22,010 nucleotides of DNA. Origin: JAEKLB01 sp050249235. Lineage in GTDB: Bacteria; Actinomycetota; Acidimicrobiia; Acidimicrobiales; CADCSY01. Below are positions 14,481 to 20,160 of this stretch, in pieces. The position numbers and the translations under genes were made by a program. The notes under the pieces were generated by a model that worked only from the letters and a program-made list of their open reading frames with translations, was not told the DNA's origin and searched no databases. Position 1 is the first letter of the stretch. Every line of letters starts with the position of its first letter. The stretch covers positions 1 through 22,010 of the forward strand of contig JBFWQW010000044.1 in NCBI GenBank assembly GCA_050249235.1. The letters are read 5' to 3'.

Positions 14481-15239
14481 GTGCCGAGCGAGAAGCGCCA
14501 ACGCAAGAAGGAGGGCCACCGGGCCAGGCTCGAGGCGGCCCGGGCGGAGGCCCGCCGCCGGCAGCGCCGCCGGCAGATTCGCACCGCCGCCGTGCTCATC
14601 GGCGGCCTCTTCATCGTGTTCGCCGCGGTCGCCCTCCTGAGCGACGACGACGACGACCCCGTCGCCGCCGACACGTCGACCGCGGCGCCCTACGGCGAGG
14701 GCGAGTGCGCGCCGGAGGAGAAGCCGGCCGTCCTTCCGACCTCGTTCGACGCCGCCCCCCGCCGTTGCCTCGACGACGGCGTCGACTACTCGGCGGTGGT
14801 CACCACCAGCGAGGGCGCCTTCACCGTCGACCTCGACGAGGCCGGGGCGCCGGTCACCGTGAACAACTTCGTCACGCTGGCCCGCTGGGGCTGGTTCGAC
14901 GGCGAGGGCTTCCACCGGGTCGTGAAGGACTTCATGAACCAGGCCGGCAACGCCGCCGGGCGGGGAAACCCCGGCTACACGATCCCCGACGAGCTGCCCC
15001 CCTCGCTCGACGCCTATCCGAAGGGCACGCTCGCCATGGCCAACCGGGGCCCTGACACCGGCGGCAGCCAGTGGTTCGTGTGCGTCGACTGCACGAAGCT
15101 CACCTCGCCCGCCTATGCGGACTTCGGGGCGGTGACCCAGGGCCAGGAGGTGGTCGACGCCATCAACGCCCTAGGAGTCGGCGACGGGCCTCCCTCCAAG
15201 CCGGTGACGATCGACACCGTGGAGATCGTCGAGCGCTGA
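14481..15239 (+). CDS. Membrane-anchored cyclophilin-type peptidyl-prolyl isomerase
   Basis: This 252-residue protein has a highly basic N-terminus (about 1-35), a single membrane segment (about 34-53), an acidic linker (DDDDD at 55-59), then a cyclophilin domain (about 103-252). Conserved elements are FHRVVKDFMNQAG (144-156, with the F-x-R region and Q154), GTLAMANRG (182-190) and GGSQWFV (194-200). The enzyme catalyses cis-trans isomerisation of prolyl bonds. The topology places the domain outside the membrane, so a role in folding secreted proteins is likely. The start is GTG at 14481, apparently leaderless. A strong hairpin follows the stop immediately. Confidence 0.93.
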   Translation: MPSEKRQRKKEGHRARLEAARAEARRRQRRRQIRTAAVLIGGLFIVFAAVALLSDDDDDPVAADTSTAAPYGEGECAPEEKPAVLPTSFDAAPRRCLDDGVDYSAVVTTSEGAFTVDLDEAGAPVTVNNFVTLARWGWFDGEGFHRVVKDFMNQAGNAAGRGNPGYTIPDELPPSLDAYPKGTLAMANRGPDTGGSQWFVCVDCTKLTSPAYADFGAVTQGQEVVDAINALGVGDGPPSKPVTIDTVEIVER

Positions 15240-15241
15240 TG

Positions 15242-15259
15242 GTGCGCCGGGAGGCGCAC
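15242..15259 (+). terminator. Perfect hairpin just after the cyclophilin stop
   Basis: GTGCGCC (15242-15248), loop GGGA, GGCGCAC (15253-15259) is a perfect 7-bp stem beginning 3 bases after the stop codon. Together with the second inverted repeat further on, it separates two convergent genes. Confidence 0.6.
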
Positions 15260-15277
15260 GCGGCCCGAGCGGCCCGG

Positions 15278-15323
15278 CGTCGGAGGCCGGAGCGGAGCGG
15301 ACCCGTCCCCGCCGCCTCCGACG
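15278..15323. terminator. Second inverted repeat between convergent genes
   Basis: CGTCGGAGGC (15278-15287) and GCCTCCGACG (15314-15323) are perfect 10-bp complements with a 26-nt loop. The repeat lies 10 bases beyond the minus-strand peptidase-like gene's stop and probably acts as its terminator; being symmetric, it can work on both strands. Confidence 0.5.
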
Positions 15324-15333
15324 ATCAGCCCCG

Positions 15334-15999
15334 CTAGACGGTCAGCGCGCCGATGTCTCGCTCGGCGCCGTCGACGAAGAGGCGGACCGGGCCGGCGCCG
15401 GCGGCCCGCCACCCGCCCTGCTCGTCCCTGACCAGCGCGCTGGCGTCGGGCACGGTGGCGAGCACGAGACCGCCCCGGGCCAGCTCGAGCGTGCGGCGGT
15501 CGTGGGCGGCGACGTCGGGACCGGCGTGGGGCAGCACCGCCACGCCGGCGACCAGGCCGAGCCCCATCGTGAAGGCGCCGCCCCGGGGGTCGACCATCGG
15601 GTCGCACAGCGCCGAGGCGCACTCGCCGGCGCCGGCCACGGACGCGCCACCGTCCCAGGCGTCGCGGACGGCCCGCCACACGGGCGTCTCCTTGAGCACC
15701 GACCGCAGGTGCAGCGGCGAACCGCCCACCAGGTAGAGGAACCGGGCCGCCCGGGCGGTGGCCACGTGGGCCGGGTCGGCGGCATCGTCGCGGCCGTACA
15801 CCGGGAGCTCGACCACCGAGGCGCCGAGCGCCGCGAACCACCGGGAGGCGGCGGCCACCAGGCGAGCGGGGTTCTCGAAGGCGGCCGCGGTGGGGAGCAG
15901 GACGACCTCGGTGCCGCCGCCGGCAGCCAGCAGGTCGGCGTCGAACGTGCACCCCTCGGTGAACTCGCCGCCACCCACCAACGCCAGGTGCCCGCTCAT
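15334..15999 (-). CDS. Peptidase S51 / class I glutamine amidotransferase-like protein, nucleophile motif altered
   Basis: This 221-residue protein is related to peptidase E/cyanophycinase (family S51). The fold markers are present: LALVGGGEF at 5-13, LLPTAAAFENPARL at 34-47, LYLVGGSPLHL at 88-98, and CDPMVDPRGGAFTMGLGLV at 132-150. Family members carry a G-x-S-A-G nucleophile elbow just before the CDPMVDPR segment; here that stretch reads G-A-G-E-C-A-S (123-129). The nucleophile serine position is glycine, so the protein is probably not a standard S51 peptidase. A cysteine (C127) two positions on could conceivably substitute, but that is speculation. The start is ATG at 15999, only 19 bp from the divergent aat start at 16019. 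A GTG at 16017 would extend it by six residues. Confidence 0.8.
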   Translation of the reverse strand: MSGHLALVGGGEFTEGCTFDADLLAAGGGTEVVLLPTAAAFENPARLVAAASRWFAALGASVVELPVYGRDDAADPAHVATARAARFLYLVGGSPLHLRSVLKETPVWRAVRDAWDGGASVAGAGECASALCDPMVDPRGGAFTMGLGLVAGVAVLPHAGPDVAAHDRRTLELARGGLVLATVPDASALVRDEQGGWRAAGAGPVRLFVDGAERDIGALTV

Positions 16000-16005
16000 G
16001 GGCGT

Positions 16006-16013
16006 GCATGCTG
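16006..16013. promoter_or_regulatory. Overlapping divergent -10-like boxes at a GCATGC palindrome
   Basis: On the plus strand CATGCT (16007-16012) lies 6 bases before the aat GTG at 16019. On the minus strand CAGCAT (16013-16008) lies 8 bases before the peptidase-like gene's ATG at 15999. Both overlap the palindrome GCATGC (16006-16011). The start codons are too close for conventional leaders, so leaderless bidirectional initiation is inferred. Confidence 0.35.
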
Positions 16014-16018
16014 GCACG

Positions 16019-16705
16019 GTGGAGGCACCCGTCGAGCCACCGCCGTCACCGTGGGCCTTCCCACCGGCCGCCGGCGCCGACGACGAGCTGGTGGCGGTGG
16101 GCGGCGACCTCGAGCCGGGGACGCTCCTCGCCGCCTACCGGACCGGCCTGTTCCCCATGCCGACCGGTGCCCGGGGCCGGGAGGAGCCGTCGTGGTGGTC
16201 GCCCGACCCGCGCGGCGTGCTCCCCCTCGACGGCCTGCGGGTGTCGCGCTCGCTGCGCCGGTCGGTCCGCCGCTTCGAGGTGACCGTCGACGAGGCCTTC
16301 GACGACGTCATGACGAGGTGCGCGGCGCCGGGGCGGCCCGGCGGCTGGATCTCCCCCGCCATCGTCGCCGCCTACGGCGAGCTGCACCGCCTCGGGTGGG
16401 CCCACAGCGTCGAGGCCTGGGCGCCCGACGGGACGCTGGTCGGCGGCCTCTACGGCGTGGCCGTCGGGGCGCTCTTCGCCGGGGAATCGATGTTCTCGAT
16501 CGCGACCGACGCGTCGAAGGTCGCGCTGGTCCACCTGGTGGAGGCCCTCAGGTCAGGTGGAGGCGACCTCCTCGACGTGCAGTGGCCGACGCCGCACCTG
16601 GCCACGCTCGGCGTCGTCGCCGTCCCCCGGGCCGTCTACCTCGAGCGGGTGGCCGACGCGGTGGCCCGACCCCAGCTCGTGCTCGGACCTCGACCGGCGC
16701 CCTGA
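16019..16705 (+). CDS. aat: Leucyl/phenylalanyl-tRNA-protein transferase
   Basis: This 228-residue cytoplasmic enzyme transfers Leu or Phe from aminoacyl-tRNA to proteins with N-terminal Arg or Lys, marking them for ClpAP-type degradation in the N-degron pathway. The family segments are complete: WAFPPA near the start, VAVGGDLEPGTLLAAYRTGLFPMP (26-48), GGWISPAIVAAYGELHRLGWAHSVE (108-132), GGLYGVAVGALFAGESMFS (142-160), DASKVALVHLVEALR (164-178) and DVQWPTPHLATLG (186-198). The GTG at 16019 leaves a short lead before the conserved WAFPPA. An in-frame ATG at 15998 is an alternative, but it would overlap the divergent gene's start codon on the opposite strand. It converges on the accE-like gene with 25 bp between stops. 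Confidence 0.95.
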   Translation: MEAPVEPPPSPWAFPPAAGADDELVAVGGDLEPGTLLAAYRTGLFPMPTGARGREEPSWWSPDPRGVLPLDGLRVSRSLRRSVRRFEVTVDEAFDDVMTRCAAPGRPGGWISPAIVAAYGELHRLGWAHSVEAWAPDGTLVGGLYGVAVGALFAGESMFSIATDASKVALVHLVEALRSGGGDLLDVQWPTPHLATLGVVAVPRAVYLERVADAVARPQLVLGPRPAP

Positions 16706-16730
16706 GAGGCGCGGGACGAGGGGACGCCGT

Positions 16731-16910
16731 TCACCAGGGCCGCTGCCGGCGGGCGGCCACCGGCTTCACCCACCACCGCCCCGAGAACCTCCAGGCCGGT
16801 GTCGGCTCGGCCGGCGGGGCATGACCGGGCCGGGGCCACAGCACCTCGACCGCCGCCGCGATGGCGGCCGCCTCCTCGTCCGTCGGCTCCGGCCGGATCG
16901 ACGAGCTCAC
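16731..16910 (-). CDS. accE: Acyl-CoA carboxylase epsilon-like subunit
   Basis: This small 59-residue protein is encoded downstream of the carboxyltransferase gene. It has an acidic helix rich in Glu/Ala (TDEEAAAIAAAVEVLW, about 10-25), a Pro-rich linker and the tail WRFSGRWWVKP (about 40-50). This is the usual shape of actinobacterial AccE/PccE-type subunits, which bind the beta subunit and stimulate the acetyl/propionyl-CoA carboxylase complex. The start is GTG at 16910 with GAGG about 7 bases upstream; this GTG also overlaps the TGA of the preceding repeated frame (GTGA). Sequence conservation in this family is weak, so the assignment rests on length, composition, the W-R-F-S-G-R-W-W tail and position. 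Confidence 0.82.
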   Translation of the reverse strand: MSSSIRPEPTDEEAAAIAAAVEVLWPRPGHAPPAEPTPAWRFSGRWWVKPVAARRQRPW

Positions 16911-17089
16911 GGGCCGACCTCGACGCGGGGCCCGGCGTGGAGCCGGGCGGCGGGCGCCAGCCCGCTCGCAGCCGAGCGCAGCCTGCGGAGCGAGGCCATC
17001 GGACCGGGCCCGGTGGGCGGACCGGCGTGGAGCCGGGCGGCGGGCGCCAGCCCGCTCGCAGCCGAGCGCAGCCTGCGGAGCGAGGCCAT
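16907..17089 (-). CDS. Putative 60-residue protein of two 30-residue repeats between accD and accE
   Basis: This open frame starts with an ATG that shares its A with the accD stop (TGATG at 17091-17087). It ends in a TGA that overlaps the accE GTG (GTGA at 16910-16907). Each half begins MASLRRLRSAASGLAPAARL and continues to residue 30, so the second half is a copy of the first for 23 residues with a variable 7-residue end. The predicted product is basic and amphipathic with no cysteine. I recognise no family. The same DNA is an identical 69-bp repeat rich in hairpins, so it may instead be a duplicated palindromic element or mRNA structure that happens to be open. The exact stop/start coupling at both ends and the 90-bp (30-codon) period argue for translation through it. 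Confidence 0.35.
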   Translation of the reverse strand: MASLRRLRSAASGLAPAARLHAGPPTGPGPMASLRRLRSAASGLAPAARLHAGPRVEVGP

Positions 17090-17090
17090 C
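16932..17090 (-). repeat. Two identical 69-bp direct repeats with internal hairpins
   Basis: Copies at 16932-17000 and 17022-17090 are identical over 69 bp, separated by 21 bp (period 90). Each copy holds two perfect small hairpins; in the left copy these are GCGGGC/GCCCGC (16950-16965) and CGCTCG/CGAGCG (16963-16978). Perfect identity implies a recent duplication or strong constraint. The right copy begins inside the accD stop codon. Confidence 0.95.
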
Positions 17091-18636
17091 AGAGCGGCAC
17101 GTTGCCGTGCTTGCGGTGGGGGAGCTCCTCCCGCTTGGTGCGGAGGAGGTCGAGGCTGGCGATGAGGACGGACCGGGTGTCTGCCGGGTCGATCACGTCG
17201 TCGATGATCCCCCGCTCGGCCGCGTTGTACGGGTTGGCGTGCTGCTCGGTGTACTCCTCGACGAGCTCGGCCCGGCGGGCGACCGGGTCGGCAGCCTGCT
17301 GGAGCTCGCGGCGGTAGACGATGTCGACGGCGCCGTCGGGGCCCATGACGGCCAGCTCGGCCGAGGGCCAGGCGAAGGCCAGGTCGGCACCGACCGACTT
17401 GGAGTTCATGACCACGTAGGCACCGCCGTAGGCCTTCCGGGTGATGAGCTGCACCCGGGGGACGGTCGCCTCGCAGAAGGCGTAGAGCAGCTTGGCGCCA
17501 TGGCGGATGATGCCGCCGTACTCCTGGTCGACGCCCGGGAGGAAGCCGGGGACGTCGACGAAGGCGACGATCGGGATGTTGTAGGCGTCGCAGGTCCGCA
17601 CGAAGCGGGCCGCCTTCTCGGATGAGTCGATGTCGAGCACCCCGGCGAGCACCTGGGGCTGGTTGCCGACCACGCCGACCACGTGGCCGTCGAGGCGGAT
17701 GTAGCCGCAGATGATGGAGCCGGCCCACTTGGCGGAGTACTCGAAGAACTCGCCGTCGTCGGCGACGACCTCGACGACCTTGCGCATGTCGTAGGGCTTG
17801 TTGGGGCTGTCCGGCATGAGGTCGATCAGCTCGGGGCAGCGCCGCTCGGGGTCGTCGGTGGCGGGGAAGTGGGGGGCCTCCTCGAGGTTGTTCGAGGGGA
17901 GGAAGGAGAGGAGGTAGCGGACCTGGTCGAGGCAGGCCCGGTCGTCCGGCGCCACGAAGTTGGCCACGCCGGTCTTGGTGGCGTGGGTGGCGGCCCCGCC
18001 CAGCTCCTGCTGGGTGACGTCCTCGCCGGTGACGGTCTTCACCACGTCGGGACCGGTGATGAACATGTAGCTGGTCTGGTCGACCATGAAGACGAAGTCG
18101 GTGAGCGCCGGGCTGTAGACGGCGCCGCCGGCGCACGGCCCCATGATCACGCTGATCTGGGGGATGACGCCCGAGGCCTGCACGTTGCGGTGGAAGATGC
18201 CGCCGAAGGAGGCGAGGGAGACGACGCCTTCCTGGATGCGCGCCCCGCCGCCGTCGTTGATGCCGATGAGCGGGGCGCCGGTGGACGTGGCCAGGTCCAT
18301 GACCTTGTGGATCTTGGCGCCGTAGACCTCGCCTAGGGAGCCGCCGTAGAGCGTGAAGTCCTGCGAGAACACGAAGACCTTGCGGCCGTCGACCGTGCCC
18401 CAGCCCGTGACGACCCCGTCGGTGTAGGGGCGGTCCTCGCCCTCGCCCCGGGCCCGGGCCAGCTGGTCGAGCTCATGGAAGGACCCGGGGTCGAGCAGGT
18501 ACTCGATCCGCTCCCGGGCGAGCATCTTCCCCCGGTCGTGCTGGCGCTGGACGCTGGCGTCCGAGCCGGGCTGCCGCGCCGCTTCCTTGCGCTTGGTCAG
18601 CTGCTCGAGGCGCTCCCGGAGCGGATGTTCGGTCAT
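17089..18636 (-). CDS. accD: Acyl-CoA carboxylase carboxyltransferase (beta) subunit
   Basis: This 515-residue biotin-dependent carboxyltransferase of the acetyl/propionyl-CoA class moves the carboxyl group from biotin to acyl-CoA, giving malonyl- or methylmalonyl-CoA for lipid synthesis or propionate metabolism. It has two crotonase-like halves: GGSLGEVYGAKIHKVMDLA and GINDGGGARIQEGV in the first, IPIVAFVDVPGFLPGVDQE and ITRKAYGGAYVVMNSKSVGA in the second, and the typical end KHGNVPL. The length and end are normal for PccB/AccD5. Acetyl versus propionyl preference is not read here. The start is ATG at 18636; TAGCCT lies 8 bases upstream and no Shine-Dalgarno is present. The biotinylated alpha subunit is not in the window. 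The accE-like gene follows after the repeat frame. Confidence 0.96.
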   Translation of the reverse strand: MTEHPLRERLEQLTKRKEAARQPGSDASVQRQHDRGKMLARERIEYLLDPGSFHELDQLARARGEGEDRPYTDGVVTGWGTVDGRKVFVFSQDFTLYGGSLGEVYGAKIHKVMDLATSTGAPLIGINDGGGARIQEGVVSLASFGGIFHRNVQASGVIPQISVIMGPCAGGAVYSPALTDFVFMVDQTSYMFITGPDVVKTVTGEDVTQQELGGAATHATKTGVANFVAPDDRACLDQVRYLLSFLPSNNLEEAPHFPATDDPERRCPELIDLMPDSPNKPYDMRKVVEVVADDGEFFEYSAKWAGSIICGYIRLDGHVVGVVGNQPQVLAGVLDIDSSEKAARFVRTCDAYNIPIVAFVDVPGFLPGVDQEYGGIIRHGAKLLYAFCEATVPRVQLITRKAYGGAYVVMNSKSVGADLAFAWPSAELAVMGPDGAVDIVYRRELQQAADPVARRAELVEEYTEQHANPYNAAERGIIDDVIDPADTRSVLIASLDLLRTKREELPHRKHGNVPL

Positions 18637-18644
18637 CGCCCGGG

Positions 18645-18650
18645 AGGCTA
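18645..18650 (-). promoter_or_regulatory. -10 box TAGCCT of leaderless accD
   Basis: On the minus strand TAGCCT is followed by 8 bases and the accD ATG. It lies downstream of a possible hairpin (18666-18699), so accD probably has a promoter separate from the exonuclease gene. Confidence 0.55.
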
Positions 18651-18665
18651 GTTGTTCGGTGAAGT

Positions 18666-18699
18666 CGGTCCCTTCCCGGTGCCCGGTCGCCCGGGACCG
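18666..18699 (-). terminator. Possible hairpin after the exonuclease gene
   Basis: CGGTCCC (18666-18672) and GGGACCG (18693-18699) are perfect 7-bp complements with a 20-nt loop. They begin just past the exonuclease stop (18701-18703) and precede the accD -10 box. Confidence 0.35.
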
Positions 18700-18700
18700 G

Positions 18701-19597
18701 TCAGGACGGGCGGGCGGCGGCCAGGGCCCGGGCCCGGCCCGGGAGCTCCGGCGCGTCGAGGACCGTGGCGCAGAGCTCGTCGAACCCGTCGGTGGGCCCG
18801 GTCCACCGCCACTCGTCGACGGTGCCGACGTCGCAGTCGAGGTTGAGCGTGGCGATGCGGCGGAACAGGAGAGCCAGCTCGAGGTCGTTCGCCAGGCGGG
18901 AAGCGAGCACCGGCGAGTTGCGGACCGACACCTCCCACTGCCCGGCCGCGGCCGGGATGGCCTCGAGGTGGCGGTAGTGGGCCAGCACCGCCGCCGCCGA
19001 CCTGGCGCCCCAGCCGGGCAGGCCCGGGAAGCCGTCGGCGGAGTCGCCCACCAGCGCGAGGTAGTCGGGGATCGACGCCGGCTCGACGCCGAACTTGGCC
19101 CGGATGCCGTCGGTGTCGTAGATCGTCCCGCCCTTGCGCCGGTCGAGCTGGACGACCTTCCCGCCCACGCACTGGCCCAGGTCCTTGTCGGGCGTGCAGA
19201 TCAGCACCCTCGCCACCCGGTCGTCGGCCGCGGCCACCCTCGCCGCCGAGCCCAGCGCGTCGTCGGCCTCGTCCTCGACCATCGCCCACACCGTGAGCCC
19301 GAGGGCGGCCAGCGCCTCCTCGAGCAGCCCGAACTGGGCGAGGAGCTCCGGCGGCATGCCCGAGGAGGTCTTGTAGCCGGGCCACAGATCGTTCCGCCAC
19401 GACTCGATCACGTGGTCGGTGGCCACGCCGACGTGGGTCGCCCCGTCGGCAAGGAGCTGCAGCAGGTTGGTGACGACCCCGCGGACCGCGGCCACCTCCT
19501 TGCCCGCCCCGTTGACGTGGGACGGCACGGCGAAGTGGTGACGGAACAGCTCGTACGTGCCGTCGACAAGATGCACCTGGAACCCCATCGACTGCAT
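18701..19597 (-). CDS. 5'-3' exonuclease, FEN/PIN-like (Pol I N-domain type)
   Basis: This 298-residue stand-alone 5'-3' exonuclease of the flap-endonuclease family resembles the N-terminal domain of DNA polymerase I. Metal-binding acidic residues appear in order: D12 (LVDGTYELFRHHF), the E108-D113 cluster (MVEDEADDAL), D137 and D139 (CTPDKDLGQ), D185 and D188 (VGDSADGFPG). The helix-three-turn-helix DNA-binding element follows (GFPGLPGWGARSAAAVLAHY, about 189-208). Likely roles are RNA-primer or flap removal. The start is ATG at 19597; ATG at 19588 is possible and neither has a strong ribosome-binding site. The frame continues open to 19810, but that stretch does not look coding. Confidence 0.93.
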   Translation of the reverse strand: MQSMGFQVHLVDGTYELFRHHFAVPSHVNGAGKEVAAVRGVVTNLLQLLADGATHVGVATDHVIESWRNDLWPGYKTSSGMPPELLAQFGLLEEALAALGLTVWAMVEDEADDALGSAARVAAADDRVARVLICTPDKDLGQCVGGKVVQLDRRKGGTIYDTDGIRAKFGVEPASIPDYLALVGDSADGFPGLPGWGARSAAAVLAHYRHLEAIPAAAGQWEVSVRNSPVLASRLANDLELALLFRRIATLNLDCDVGTVDEWRWTGPTDGFDELCATVLDAPELPGRARALAAARPS

Positions 19598-19650
19598 CGT
19601 CGCAGGTAGACGGCGCCGCCGGCGCCTCCGAGCCGCTGCGGGGCCCGGAA

Positions 19651-20160
19651 TCAGCAAAGCGCCGGCTGCACAGCCGCCGGCCGACGGCGGGAAAGCCCGG
19701 TGAGCACCGCCCGGGCCGGCCAGCACCGAAAGTTCGAGCAGTTCGCGATCTTCGGATCGTTTCGCGGCACCGCTGCGTGTGGCAGGCCGCGGCGCGACCG
19801 GCACGTGCACGCCGTGTGCGGATCACCTGTCCCTGACGGCGACTTCGCCGACACCGACGCTGCGCCTACGTGAGCATCGTGCCGGTCGGCGTCGGGCTCA
19901 CACGCGGCGGCCATCCCCGACGCCGAGGACGTCGCGGCGCGCTGCGGCATCGGGCATGCAGCCGTGCAGAAGCGTGCCGCTCGGCCTCGCCTGGCTCGGA
20001 AGTGGGCCCCGCATCGCTCGCAGACGGCGTCGACCCATGCGTTGACCGAGCGCTGCGCCTGGAAGCACTCGTAGGAGCAGAACCTCCGCCCAGGACTCCG
20101 AGCGGCCCCGCAGCGCTCGCAGCCCTTCGACGTGTCAGTCGGCTGCGTCGACCGTGACAC
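19651..20160 (-). CDS. Hypothetical protein with two Cys4 knuckles, possibly truncated or decayed
   Basis: An open frame begins with GTG at 20160, overlapping the end of the nuclease-like gene by 26 bases. Its first ~70 residues hold two zinc-knuckle motifs: C14-x2-C17-x10-C28-x3-C32 (CERCG...FCSYEC) and C47-x2-C50-x14-C65-x3-C69 (CERCG...FCTAAC). Such knuckles are common in actinobacterial DNA-binding and HNH-type proteins. The remaining ~100 residues look unlike a folded protein, and the local DNA is less GC-biased, so the true product may be only the N-terminal part, with the end lost by frameshift. Same strand as the nuclease-like gene, so probably its operon partner. No name can be given. 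Confidence 0.4.
   Translation of the reverse strand: MSRSTQPTDTSKGCERCGAARSPGRRFCSYECFQAQRSVNAWVDAVCERCGAHFRARRGRAARFCTAACPMPQRAATSSASGMAAACEPDADRHDAHVGAASVSAKSPSGTGDPHTACTCRSRRGLPHAAVPRNDPKIANCSNFRCWPARAVLTGLSRRRPAAVQPALC
19746..19762 (+). terminator. UUCG-loop hairpin followed by TTT
   Basis: CGATC, loop TTCG, GATCG forms a perfect 5-bp stem with a stable tetraloop, followed by TTT on the plus strand. No plus-strand gene ends here, so the role is unclear. The stem is symmetric and may mark the end of the minus-strand knuckle gene instead. Confidence 0.25.

Noticed and set aside
16933..17090. CRISPR array or insertion-sequence ends suggested by the direct repeats
   Set aside because: There are only two copies with one 21-bp spacer, no cas genes, no transposase and no flanking target duplication.
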